Source: Marinobacterium sedimentorum (lineage in GTDB: Bacteria > Pseudomonadota > Gammaproteobacteria > Pseudomonadales > Balneatricaceae). From it: a DNA stretch of 64,000 bases. The notes under the pieces were generated by a model. The model saw only the letters and a list, made by a program, of their open reading frames with translations. It did not search any database and had not been told where the DNA came from. Each line of letters begins with the position of its first letter. Position 1 is the stretch's first letter. Positions 43,620 to 51,472 of the stretch are shown in pieces. The position numbers and the translations under genes were made by a program. The DNA is taken from positions 1-64,000 of the forward strand of contig NZ_JALDYX010000015.1 in NCBI RefSeq assembly GCF_024267675.1. Direction: 5' to 3'.

Positions 43620-44180
43620 ATGACTGGATTTGACCTCAATGAAGCCCATCGGACGCTGCAACAGCAGGGTGACGGTATCGGGCCGCTGGAACGCTGGAAT
43701 CCTGACTTCTGCGGTGACATCGACATGCGTATCGGTCGCGATGGTACCTGGTATTACATGGGTACACCTATCGGTCGGGCGCCCATGGTGAAACTGTTTT
43801 CCCGCGTCCTCTGGCAGGAAGAGGGCCACTACTTCCTGAAAACGCCGGTCGAAAAGGTGGGCATTCAGGTGGATGACCTGCCGTTTCTGTTCGTGACTCT
43901 TGAGCAGGTTCAGACTGACAGGGGCCCTGAGCTCCACTTCACCAGCAAGACGGGTGACCAGGTGGTGGCGGGCCCCGCTCACCCGTTGCGTGTGCTGCCA
44001 CGGCCGGACACTGACGAACCTGCGCCGGAGCTTGAGGTGCGCTTTGGCATGTGGGGCCGGGTTGGGCGCAGCCTGTTTTATCAGCTAGTCGAGATGGCGG
44101 CGACAGAGCCCGCCGCCGATGGCGGTGAAGAGTTGGTAGTGTACAGCTGTGGCGAGCGTTTTTCCCTGGGCCGGTTGTAA
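43620..44180 (+). CDS. DUF1285 family protein
   Basis: 186 residues matching DUF1285: ERWNPDFCGDIDMRIGRDGTWYYMGTPIGRAPMVKLFSRVL and GHYFLKTPVEKVGIQVDDLPF are the family hallmarks. It is beta-rich, with no signal peptide or membrane segment. The function is unknown. The structure of one family member resembles a fused pair of small domains thought to bind a ligand, but nothing specific can be said. It converges with the small hypothetical gene at 44191. Confidence 0.85.
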   Translation: MTGFDLNEAHRTLQQQGDGIGPLERWNPDFCGDIDMRIGRDGTWYYMGTPIGRAPMVKLFSRVLWQEEGHYFLKTPVEKVGIQVDDLPFLFVTLEQVQTDRGPELHFTSKTGDQVVAGPAHPLRVLPRPDTDEPAPELEVRFGMWGRVGRSLFYQLVEMAATEPAADGGEELVVYSCGERFSLGRL

Positions 44181-44190
44181 CAACTGGCCA

Positions 44191-44595
44191 TCAGGCACTG
44201 TCCAGTTCGCGCCTCAGTTCTAGTTCGAACGCCGGGATGGCCAGCAGCCAGTGGCGTACATGATGGGTTTCACAAAGGGCAATTAGGCCTCGCTGATGCA
44301 GGGCCTCAATGGCCTCTTCGCTGTCGTCTTCGTCTCCGCCGAGCAGCATCACCAGATCGTCCTGATATAGTTTGCCGCCACAGAGTGCTGCCAGTATACG
44401 AATTTCAAGGGTACTGGCGGCAAAGGGGAGGTTAAAACGGATGCGTTCAGCCATGCGATCGGAGATCAGCGGCAGGCTGGAATGTGTGTTGTTGAACGGA
44501 CAGCGATAGGGAATGGTCACCCATTCGGCGCCGGGATGGGTGTCCAGGGTGCGCAGAATGGTGGCGGCGGTGAGTCCGGAAGTTTTGCAGTCCAT
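44191..44595 (-). CDS. Hypothetical protein, winged-helix-like
   Basis: 134 residues, not recognised. The sequence is soluble and without signal peptide. The second half (STLEIRILAALCGGKLYQDDLVMLLGG, EEAIEALHQRGLIALCETHHVRHWLLAI) has the helix-turn-helix then beta spacing of a winged-helix domain, but this is a pattern impression only. Four Cys (Cys3, Cys32, CGGKL, LCET) are spread out. The ATG has CAGGG upstream. A leader of three strong hairpins precedes it at 44624-44681, which suggests post-transcriptional control. Confidence 0.6.
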   Translation of the reverse strand: MDCKTSGLTAATILRTLDTHPGAEWVTIPYRCPFNNTHSSLPLISDRMAERIRFNLPFAASTLEIRILAALCGGKLYQDDLVMLLGGDEDDSEEAIEALHQRGLIALCETHHVRHWLLAIPAFELELRRELDSA

Positions 44596-44623
44596 GTAAA
44601 GGCCCTGTCAACGAATTAAGTAA

Positions 44624-44681
44624 GCCGGAATATCCGGCGGTGCCGGGACGCGCGCAGTCCCGGTAGTGTTCGCATCGAACA
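44624..44681 (-). other. Three consecutive hairpins before the hypothetical gene
   Basis: Within 58 bp: GCCGG-AATAT-CCGGC (44624-44638), CCGGGAC-N7-GTCCCGG (44643-44663) and TGTTCG-CAT-CGAACA (44667-44681). All arms are perfect. On the minus strand they lie in the 5' leader of the gene starting at 44595. No T-tract follows, so they are not terminators. Confidence 0.55.
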
Positions 44682-44945
44682 TCCTGTGTTTTTGATGCAA
44701 CACCTGGAGAACGCTGTCGGCGCCAATGCGCCGGGCTGGACACAGCCGGAAAACTGCATTGGATAATCAGACGCGTACTGGAGCAACATGTCCCTGATTG
44801 GCTGAGCAAAGTATAGACAATATCGGCGTCCCTGCCGGGGGTGGAAAACACCTTGCAAAGGGTTGTAGCTGGAGCGTACTCCCTGGCTCAAAAGGACTAT
44901 AATGGCGGCAACTTTGCATGGGCCTGATCGGGAGCCGCGGACAGT
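44682..44945. other. Intergenic region upstream of DUF3461 gene
   Basis: About 265 bp with no gene. It should contain promoters for the hypothetical gene on the minus strand and for DUF3461 on the plus strand. GACTATAATGG near 44896 looks like a -10 element for DUF3461. Nothing else is seen. Confidence 0.4.
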
Positions 44946-45335
44946 ATGAGTGAGAATAAGTTTGAGACCTTGACAGCCATGGGCGTTGACGATGTTCAGG
45001 ATATCGAGCGTTACAGCACCCGCATCGAAGGTGATGTGGATATCCTGAAGCTCTATTTTCACCGCCATCAGGGGGAGTGGTTTGCCAAGAGCAAGAAATT
45101 CAAGTTCAAGCGCCTGCACAAGAACGTAAAGGTCAACGATGGCCTGGTACCGTATCGCGCTACCACCGAGTCCTCGCCCTACTATCTGCGTGCCATTGCC
45201 GAGCTGGATCAGCTGGTGGCCCAGGAAAAGGGTTCGCTGGACCGCAAGGAACTGTTGCTTGAAGAGCTGGATCACCTTGAAAAGGTTGTTGCCCGCAAGA
45301 TTGAAGACCTGAAACGCCAGATCGGCGAACTCTGA
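44946..45335 (+). CDS. DUF3461 family protein
   Basis: 129 residues, a full-length DUF3461 protein: FETLTAMGVDDVQDIERYSTR, DILKLYFHRHQGEWFAKSKKFKFKR, and a C-terminal coiled-coil-like helix (LLEELDHLEKVVARKIEDLKRQ). Small, soluble and very basic in the middle. The function is unknown. The gene stands alone and meets the AsnC-type regulator tail to tail. Confidence 0.85.
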   Translation: MSENKFETLTAMGVDDVQDIERYSTRIEGDVDILKLYFHRHQGEWFAKSKKFKFKRLHKNVKVNDGLVPYRATTESSPYYLRAIAELDQLVAQEKGSLDRKELLLEELDHLEKVVARKIEDLKRQIGEL

Positions 45336-45351
45336 GTTTTTGCATTGCCTG

Positions 45352-45383
45352 GCAAGCCGTTACCTGGATGGGTGACGGCTTGC
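45352..45383. terminator. Possible bidirectional terminator between convergent genes
   Basis: GCAAGCCGT (45352-45360) pairs with ACGGCTTGC (45375-45383) across a 14-base loop between the convergent DUF3461 and AsnC-type genes. The stem is strong but the T-tract is weak on both strands. Confidence 0.4.
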
Positions 45384-45385
45384 TG

Positions 45386-45871
45386 TTATCGGGCGAGGTG
45401 ATCGAGTGAATAGGCGGTGCGATCCACGGGCTGGCGCAGCACAAAATTTGAAATAATCGATCTCACGCCGGCGATGGCGGTCAGTTCATTCAGCAGCAAT
45501 TGCTGATAGTGATCCAGATCCGGTACCACCACCTTGAGCACATAGTCCGCCGTGCTGCCGGTAATCAGGTAGCACTCCATCACCTCCGCCAGTTCGCTGA
45601 TGGTGGCTTCAAAGCTGCGCAGCTTTTCCTGTGTCTGGGCTTCCAGTGATACATGCACCAGTACTGTCATGGGCAGGCCAATTTTGGCCGGATCCAGGAT
45701 GACGACCTGGCGCGCCACATAGCCGCTGTCTTCCAGGCGCTTGATGCGTCGGCTGCAGGGCGTCGCAGACAGGCCAACCTGCTCGGCAATGTCGGCCACC
45801 GACAGACGCGCATCCTGCTGCAGCAGCTCCAGAATTCTGCGATCGGTGCGATCTAGCTTGTGTACTGACAT
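45386..45871 (-). CDS. Lrp/AsnC-family transcriptional regulator
   Basis: 161 residues with GGAGAC upstream. The N-terminal HTH is LDRTDRRILELLQQDARLSVADIAEQVGLSATPCSRRIKRLEDSGYV. The RAM effector domain follows, with VMECYLITGSTADYVLKVVVPDL. Such proteins bind an amino acid and control a nearby or unlinked transport or degradation gene. No obvious target is adjacent; the divergent space upstream (45872-46040) is AT-rich and may hold its own operator. Confidence 0.93.
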   Translation of the reverse strand: MSVHKLDRTDRRILELLQQDARLSVADIAEQVGLSATPCSRRIKRLEDSGYVARQVVILDPAKIGLPMTVLVHVSLEAQTQEKLRSFEATISELAEVMECYLITGSTADYVLKVVVPDLDHYQQLLLNELTAIAGVRSIISNFVLRQPVDRTAYSLDHLAR

Positions 45872-46040
45872 GCTGTCTCCAGGGCGCAGCGGTATTCGGA
45901 CAGCGTTGCCGTTGTTGACGGCAAGGCGCGCTCGATATTGGACGCTGTGTGTCGCTATTGAGCCGTTCGAGGGTAAAAGAGTGCAGGTTTTTTATTATTA
46001 ATGCACGTATTTCTTATTATTAAGCTATTCGTTAGTTTTT

Positions 46041-46796
46041 CTATTGGCCTTTCTGTTGGCTCGAGTCAGCGGCATCCGCACGCCGCAGGTGCGTGTAATA
46101 GGGCTCGAACAGCCGGGCGGCCTCGGCGCTGTGCAGCGGATGTTCGGTATAGAGTGTCAGCTGCTGCGCGGTGCAGGGGCCTGGCTGCTTTTCCAGTTGC
46201 AGTATCACCCGGTGCGGGCTGTCTCCCGTGCCGGAGCTGACCCAGAGCCTGTGTCTTGGGTGAAGCTGCGTTGCAGGCAGCGCCGCTATCAGCAGCTCGC
46301 ATTCCGGCAGGGGCAGCAACAGCCAGGCACGGCCATCATCGCTGAGGAGCCCGTCGATGGCCTGCACCAGGTCGGCCAGCGGCAGGGCGTCATTGTGGCG
46401 GGCCCGGGCCAGGCGTTCGCAGCTGTTGCGGGTTGAGTCACTGAAAAAGGGCGGATTGCAGAGGATGGCGTCGTAGTCCCGGCTGGCGGGCAGGCTGCGG
46501 ATATCCGCTTCTGTCAGGTGCAGTCGATCGGCCCAGGGGGCGGCGGCAAAGTTTCCGCGCGCTTCCTGCGCCGCGGCCGGGTCCAGTTCGATGGCGTGGA
46601 TCTGTGCCTGGCAGCGCTGGGCTGCGAACAGGGCGAGCAGGCCGGTACCGGTGCCTATGTCCAGCAGCCGCCGCGCCTGTTCCACCGGTGCCCAGGCGCC
46701 CAGCAGGCTGGCATCGGTGGTGACCTTCATGGCGCAGTTGGCCTGTTCGATACGAAATTCACGGCACTGGAAATAGCTGTTGCGACGGCGGGCCAT
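46041..46796 (-). CDS. trmN6: tRNA1(Val) adenine-37 N6-methyltransferase
   Basis: 251 residues from ATG 46796; the frame is open further 5' without a good start. It has the YfiC/TrmN6 layout: RRRNSYFQCREFRIEQANCAMKV at the start, SAM motif LLDIGTGTGLLALF, HAIELDPAAAQEA, and the catalytic NPPFF at 114-118. It adds m6A at position 37 of tRNA1(Val). It is divergent from the GIY-YIG gene. Confidence 0.92.
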   Translation of the reverse strand: MARRRNSYFQCREFRIEQANCAMKVTTDASLLGAWAPVEQARRLLDIGTGTGLLALFAAQRCQAQIHAIELDPAAAQEARGNFAAAPWADRLHLTEADIRSLPASRDYDAILCNPPFFSDSTRNSCERLARARHNDALPLADLVQAIDGLLSDDGRAWLLLPLPECELLIAALPATQLHPRHRLWVSSGTGDSPHRVILQLEKQPGPCTAQQLTLYTEHPLHSAEAARLFEPYYTHLRRADAADSSQQKGQ

Positions 46797-46909
46797 GGGT
46801 GTCCTGTGGGGGTTCTGCCGGGGGAGCGGGCATGATAATTCATTCGCAGGCTGCTGGGCAGGCGCTGGCTTGAATAGTGCCGGTGATTTCACAACAATGG
46901 CAGCTGCCA

Positions 46910-47185
46910 ATGAAAGAGGATGTTGTCTTGAGCGAGTCGTGCTGGTTTGTCTATATTCTGGCCTGTGCCGATGGCAGTCTCTACACCGGTGTGACCACGG
47001 ATCCGCAGCGCCGCCTGCGTGAGCACAACGGCGATAACCGGCTCGGGGCGCGCTACACCCGCGCCCGTCGCCCGGTAGAACTGCTCTGGCATGAACAGCT
47101 TGACGGGCGCGCCGAGGCGCTGCGCCGGGAGTGGCAGATCAAGCGCATGCCCCGCAGGCGCAAGCTGGAGCTCATCGCTGGCTGA
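46910..47185 (+). CDS. GIY-YIG domain protein (UPF0213/YhbQ type)
   Basis: 91 residues from ATG 46910. The single GIY-YIG domain reads WFVYILACADGSLYTGVT, followed by DPQRRLREHNGD, GARYTRARRPVEL and a basic C-terminal helix (RREWQIKRMPRRRKLELI). Stand-alone members of this type are small nucleases of uncertain role. It is the last gene before the mobile-element-like repeat at 47245. Confidence 0.9.
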   Translation: MKEDVVLSESCWFVYILACADGSLYTGVTTDPQRRLREHNGDNRLGARYTRARRPVELLWHEQLDGRAEALRREWQIKRMPRRRKLELIAG

Positions 47186-47244
47186 AGTCGCCGGTTTTGA
47201 TCCTCCGATACCCTCGATACGTCCGCAGTGCCTATTTCCAGAAC

Positions 47245-47413
47245 CTAGCAGCCTGTCGGGCTTGGCCGGTCGTAGCGAGGGGAAGTTCGTTTTGAGTTAG
47301 TTTTTGGGCTCTTTTGAGGCAAATAGTGGTTCTATTTAACAAAAAGGAGTACATAAAATGACCAAAATCGACTTTTCCGCAGTAGATCAGTGTTAAGTCC
47401 GACAGGTTGCTAG
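47245..47413 (+). mobile_element. 169-bp inverted-repeat element (MITE-like or IS remnant)
   Basis: CTAGCAGCCTGTCGGGCTTG at 47245-47264 and the inverse of TAAGTCCGACAGGTTGCTAG at 47394-47413 match at 17 of 20 positions. CTAG at both ends may be a target duplication. Inside is AAAGGAGT and then an ATG opening a 12-codon frame (MTKIDFSAVDQC) that stops within the right repeat. This looks like the start of a transposase gene fused to the right end by an internal deletion. The right end also supplies the TAG stop of the convergent ycjF-like gene. Confidence 0.65.
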
Positions 47414-48516
47414 TTGTTGCTCCCGGTATCCTGGGCGCGCCTGGTGCCAGTAAAGCGTTGCTTCAGGCGTTCGATCAACGGGCGCAGCAGGGTGCGCAGG
47501 CCCGGCTGCTGGTCCGGGGCAAAGGGCAGCGGACGCAGCGCCCGCATGGCAGCCAGACCCAGTCTCGCCGAGAGGATGCCAGCACCAAGTCCCTGGCCTG
47601 CCCGGGCGCTGACCACGCCGGTCAGGGCGGCACCGCCCAGGTCCCCCGACAGCTGATCGATGGTGATTTCACTGGCACCGACAAAGCTGAGCTGCTGCAG
47701 CACCTGGCGCAAAAGCTTCAGCCGGGTTGGCAGGGATGGCGCCACGCCGTATACCTGGGCGATGGCGTCGATCATGCTGATGCTGCGCCACAGCGCCAGC
47801 AGCATGTCGAGCGCGGCCCAGGGGCTGATTGCGACGGCGGCACCGGTCTGGGCGCTGTAGCGCGAGACAAGCTGCATGGCTGTCTGGTCGAGTTGCTGCA
47901 CAAAGTGCTGGTCCAGGTGCCGCAGGGCTTCGACGTCATCGCTGTAATCCGGCAGTGTTTTCAGGGCCTTGTCGAGCAGGGCGGCCTGGGGCTTGTTGCT
48001 GTAGAAACCCTGCATGGATTGCAGCAGCACCTTGCTGCGGCCGTTACTGCGCCGCCCTGACAGCCGATCGGCCAGATGGCGCAGGCCGTTGAGCCGATTC
48101 AGGCTCCGGCGTGCGCCCATGAATGAGACCAGTGAACGCAGCGCCAGCAATGCCACGCTACCCATGAGCGCGCCCAGTGCGGTGGCGATAAGCCAATGGG
48201 CCTCGCGTGCGGCACTGAACAGCTGTATCAGTTCGGCGCCGGCGATGACCAGCACCAGCGCCAGCAGGCCGAGCCCCAGGGCGCGCAGGCCGCGTACCGG
48301 TATGCGTTCGAGCTGCAACTGCGCAAAATCAGGCGCGCCGTTGCGGGTTTCGGTCGCGGTGATGGCGCTGGGGACGGCGTTGAGTTGCGCATCAGCCTCG
48401 GGCACAAACCGCCGTGCGCGGCGTGGTGTCGCTTCGGGTTCTGGTGAGGGGTTCTCGGGCTGAAAGTGACGGGCCGAACGGTCCTCTGGGCTATCGGAAT
48501 CGCGGTTCACTGGCAT
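47410..48516 (-). CDS. ycjF: YcjF/TIGR01620-type membrane protein (DUF697)
   Basis: 368 residues. A charged, Pro-rich N terminus (1-75) precedes two membrane segments (LGLLALVLVIAGAELIQLF and LIATALGALMGSVALLALRSLV). The DUF697 part follows, with SPWAALDMLLALWRSISMIDAIAQVYG and GDLGGAALTGVVSARAGQGLGAG. It is always paired with YcjX; the start overlaps the ycjX stop by 10 bases. The pair responds to envelope or heat stress in enterics. Its stop codon lies in the terminal repeat of the adjacent element. Confidence 0.9.
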   Translation of the reverse strand: MPVNRDSDSPEDRSARHFQPENPSPEPEATPRRARRFVPEADAQLNAVPSAITATETRNGAPDFAQLQLERIPVRGLRALGLGLLALVLVIAGAELIQLFSAAREAHWLIATALGALMGSVALLALRSLVSFMGARRSLNRLNGLRHLADRLSGRRSNGRSKVLLQSMQGFYSNKPQAALLDKALKTLPDYSDDVEALRHLDQHFVQQLDQTAMQLVSRYSAQTGAAVAISPWAALDMLLALWRSISMIDAIAQVYGVAPSLPTRLKLLRQVLQQLSFVGASEITIDQLSGDLGGAALTGVVSARAGQGLGAGILSARLGLAAMRALRPLPFAPDQQPGLRTLLRPLIERLKQRFTGTRRAQDTGSNN

Positions 48517-49940
48517 TTGTCTCCCAATAACAGATTAAGCACCGTATCCAGGCGAATATGGGGAATGGCGTCGCCGTTGCGCGCAGACAAGCCGACCGGG
48601 GGCTGCAGCGCAGGGATCTGCCAGTCCATCAGCTGTTGCCAGTGCTCGAGGTCTGGCAGGCGGCTCGGAAAGCGCGGGTGAACATAGCCGATGGGCTGGC
48701 CCTGCGCGTCCAGCCCCGAAATGGCGCGATCGCCGCCAGCATCTACTTCGCGGGAGCAGCGCACCGCCGAGGTGGCCTCGCAGGACGGCGCTATGCCGTC
48801 GTATTCGGCGTGGCGGTAAGCGTCGCTGACCAGGCTTGCCAGGAAACTGCGTACCGCCTCGTGATCATCCGAGATGACCTGGTCTATCTTGGTCGCAGCA
48901 TAGAGCACGCGGTCGATGCGGGGGCGGAACAGCTGCAGCAGGCGACTCTGGTGGCCATAGTGAAAGCTGTCGGTGATGCGGGTTAGAGCGGCCCGCATAT
49001 CATCAATATGGGCCGGCCCGCCATTGAGCGCCTGAACCACGTCGACCAGCACCAGCTGGCGGTCGATACGGCTGAAAAAATGCTTGTAGAAGGGCTCGAC
49101 CAGCTCGCTGACATAGCGCTTATAACCTTGTTGCAGCGTTGCGTACCAGCTCGTCGCGGCGGCGCCTTTTAGCTGCTCTTCAGCCAGGCCGGTCAGGTTC
49201 AGCAAAGGCACAAATGCCAGTAACTGCGGGTCATCATCGCGCCCTGGCAGCAGGAAACGCCCCGGTTGCAGCTGGCTCAGCCCCTGCTGTTTGCAGGCAC
49301 CGAGAAAGGCGCAAAAATCCCGTTGCAACTTTTCCAGCTGTGCCGGGTTCGCCTCGGTGAGCGGATCCAGTTGTGCCAGCTCGGCGAGTAGCTGAGGGGC
49401 CAGTGAGGCACGGGGCTCCTGTGCATACAGCTGGGCGCACTCCTGGCTCCAGTCGTAAAAGCTGAGTTCGCGCAGGGGCAGGTCGAGCAGCCATTCACCG
49501 GGATAGTCGCGTATTTCGAGCCAGAGGGAAAAGTGATCCCGGGCGAAGGGGTTCAGGCGTCCGGACTTTTGTTTCAGGCGCAGTTCCAGCAGGCAGCCGC
49601 TGGTATCGCGGGTGGGCTCGGGCCAGGCCGGTGGCTGGCTGCAGAGTCGACCCCAGGCGCTCTGGTAGGGGAAGGTGGCCAGACCCTCTGTTTCCAGTGG
49701 ATGCAGGCGCACATCAATCAGTTGGCCGCTCAGCACCGGTGAAAACCCCGGCAGGTTGGCGTTTTTGTGCTGCAGCAGCTGGTTGGTGAGGCTGGTGATA
49801 AAGGTGGACTTGCCGCTGCGACTCAGCCCGGTAACGCCAATGCACAGGCGTCGATCACGCAGGCGGTCCAGCTGGATGCCGGCCTGGCGGGTCAGCTGTT
49901 CGCTGCGCGCACGGGTACGGCGGATAAAGGCGTTCGACAT
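48507..49940 (-). CDS. ycjX: YcjX-family GTPase-like protein (DUF463)
   Basis: 477 residues from ATG 49940. The P-loop is GLSRSGKST at 38-46. Further family features are FLPGRDD, VDVVQALNGGPAHIDDMRAAL, the switch-like ATKIDQVISDD with the base-specific TKxD and IRDYPGEWLLDLPL. YcjX is a stress-linked P-loop GTPase, encoded with YcjF as here. It is divergent from the zinc operon. Confidence 0.93.
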   Translation of the reverse strand: MSNAFIRRTRARSEQLTRQAGIQLDRLRDRRLCIGVTGLSRSGKSTFITSLTNQLLQHKNANLPGFSPVLSGQLIDVRLHPLETEGLATFPYQSAWGRLCSQPPAWPEPTRDTSGCLLELRLKQKSGRLNPFARDHFSLWLEIRDYPGEWLLDLPLRELSFYDWSQECAQLYAQEPRASLAPQLLAELAQLDPLTEANPAQLEKLQRDFCAFLGACKQQGLSQLQPGRFLLPGRDDDPQLLAFVPLLNLTGLAEEQLKGAAATSWYATLQQGYKRYVSELVEPFYKHFFSRIDRQLVLVDVVQALNGGPAHIDDMRAALTRITDSFHYGHQSRLLQLFRPRIDRVLYAATKIDQVISDDHEAVRSFLASLVSDAYRHAEYDGIAPSCEATSAVRCSREVDAGGDRAISGLDAQGQPIGYVHPRFPSRLPDLEHWQQLMDWQIPALQPPVGLSARNGDAIPHIRLDTVLNLLLGDKCQ

Positions 49941-50046
49941 AGTGGCGGAAGCTTCCTGCAAGGCGCGGTTGGCTGGAATCTGACAGGCCTAATACTGCCA
50001 CCGGTGGCGCCTGGGGTACAGGCGCATGCCGGCTGGATTATTGTTT

Positions 50047-50061
50047 TGTTATATCGTAACA
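50047..50061. promoter_or_regulatory. Zur-like box before the DUF2796 operon
   Basis: TGTTATATCGTAACA, flanked by T-rich and ATTTA bases, is a palindrome close to the gammaproteobacterial Zur site (GTTATAnTATAAC core). It lies 57 bases before the DUF2796 start. Zur represses zinc-acquisition genes when zinc is plentiful. Confidence 0.7.
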
Positions 50062-50117
50062 TTTATCGACGTTTAACACCGGGCTGCTGCGGCGGCCTGT
50101 GACGGATCTGAATCGGG

Positions 50118-50771
50118 ATGCAGATGAGCAGGAAAAACAGGATTGGGGCAAAGCTGCGGGTTGCCATGATAGTGGCTGTTTTGGGCGTGGCTGCCGGCAC
50201 GGGGGCCAGTCATGGGGCGGGTTTTGAACAGCAGTACGACGGTCATGTCCATGGGGCTGCGCAGCTGGATCTGGTGCAGGATGGAGACGCGCTGATGTTG
50301 CAGCTGCGCTCCCCGGCCATGAATCTGGTGGGCTTTGAGCACCGCGCCGGCAGCGCATCTGAGCGCCAGTCGGTGGAGGCTGCACTTGAGTGGCTGCACC
50401 GGGCAGAGCAGCTGATCGATCTTGATGCTGTCGCAGGTTGCACGCTAACGCACACGATGGTGACGCAGGGGCTGCAGGATACGGGGGAGCTGTCCGAAAC
50501 CGCGGAGCATGGTCACGCGGAGGAACATGATCACGCCGAGGCAGATGAAGCACATGACCCCGACGGGCAGGGTGAGGCTGAGCGTGCGCACACTGATTTT
50601 GAGGCGAACTATGCATTTCACTGCACCGCGCCGGAAAAACTGGCGAGCATCGGCCTCAGATTTTTTGCCCGCTTTCCCGGACTTGAAATCCTTGATGTGC
50701 GCATGATTACGGCGGATGGCCAGCGGGCACTCAGGCTGGATTCACAGCATACCGACATAGGGCTGCGCTAG
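50118..50771 (+). CDS. DUF2796 (ZrgA-type) periplasmic zinc-binding protein
   Basis: 217 residues. After a signal peptide (about residues 1-33, ending SHGAG) the mature protein starts with HVHGAAQLDLV. A His/Asp/Glu-rich loop follows from residue 131 (HGHAEEHDHAEADEAHDPDG), typical of zinc-scavenging proteins. The C-terminal half has NYAFHCTAPEKLASI. It probably binds Zn2+ in the periplasm as part of the same system as the ABC genes that follow. An ATG at 50124 is an alternative start. The Zur-like box upstream supports the role. Confidence 0.88.
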   Translation: MQMSRKNRIGAKLRVAMIVAVLGVAAGTGASHGAGFEQQYDGHVHGAAQLDLVQDGDALMLQLRSPAMNLVGFEHRAGSASERQSVEAALEWLHRAEQLIDLDAVAGCTLTHTMVTQGLQDTGELSETAEHGHAEEHDHAEADEAHDPDGQGEAERAHTDFEANYAFHCTAPEKLASIGLRFFARFPGLEILDVRMITADGQRALRLDSQHTDIGLR

Positions 50772-51472
50772 TGCAATCACCCGCGATTGAGATTGACCGG
50801 CTTGGCTTTGCCTGGCACCAGGGCAGGGATGTGCTCGATATTGCCGAATTCACCGTACAGCGGGGCGAGCGACTGTTCGTGCAGGGGCGCTCCGGCAGCG
50901 GCAAGAGCACGCTGCTGAGCCTGATGGGGGGCATTGTACTGCCCACCCGGGGGCAGATTCGGCTGCTGGGACAGTCGATGCAGGAACTGGGCGCGGCGGC
51001 CCGTGACCGCTTTCGCGCCGATCATCTGGGTGTCATCTTTCAGTTGTTCAATCTGCTGCCCTATCTGTCGGTGCTGGAAAACGTGCTGCTGCCCTGTCAT
51101 TTTTCCAGTGTCCGCCGGCAGCGGGTACTGGCGCGGGCACCTTCGATTGAGGATGAAGCGATGCGGCTGCTGCAGCGCCTGCAACTGGCTGAGCCTGAGC
51201 TCTGGGGTCGCCGGGTATCGCAGTTGTCTATCGGGCAGCAACAGCGGGTGGCGGCGGCACGGGCGCTGATGGGGGCGCCTGAAATCATTCTCGCCGATGA
51301 GCCGACCTCGGCCCTGGATGCGCACAGCCGGGATGCCTTTCTCGGTCTGCTGTTGCAGGAGTGTGCAGGGCTGGGGACGACGCTGCTGTTTGTCAGTCAT
51401 GACGCCGCGTTGGCGTCGCGTTTTGATCGCACCCTGGTGCTGGATGCGTTGCGTCCGCTGGAGGCTGTCTGA
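50771..51472 (+). CDS. ABC transporter ATPase, LolD/MacB-like, of the zinc operon
   Basis: 233 residues from GTG 50771, overlapping the DUF2796 stop. Walker A is GRSGSGKST (39-47), and Walker B is IILADEPTSALD with VSHD as the switch. The ABC signature reads LSIGQQQR instead of LSGGQ, with Ile for the first Gly. The Q-loop is VIFQLFNLLPYLSVLENVLLP. It energises the permease encoded next, in a MacB/LolCDE-like complex rather than a classical importer. The operon resembles PA4063-PA4066 of Pseudomonas aeruginosa. Confidence 0.9.
   Translation: MQSPAIEIDRLGFAWHQGRDVLDIAEFTVQRGERLFVQGRSGSGKSTLLSLMGGIVLPTRGQIRLLGQSMQELGAAARDRFRADHLGVIFQLFNLLPYLSVLENVLLPCHFSSVRRQRVLARAPSIEDEAMRLLQRLQLAEPELWGRRVSQLSIGQQQRVAAARALMGAPEIILADEPTSALDAHSRDAFLGLLLQECAGLGTTLLFVSHDAALASRFDRTLVLDALRPLEAV

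Noticed and set aside
47198..47223. TGATCC-N16-CGTC resembling an RpoE-type promoter
   Set aside because: The last base of the -10 differs, and downstream are only the MITE-like element and a convergent gene, so there is nothing to drive.
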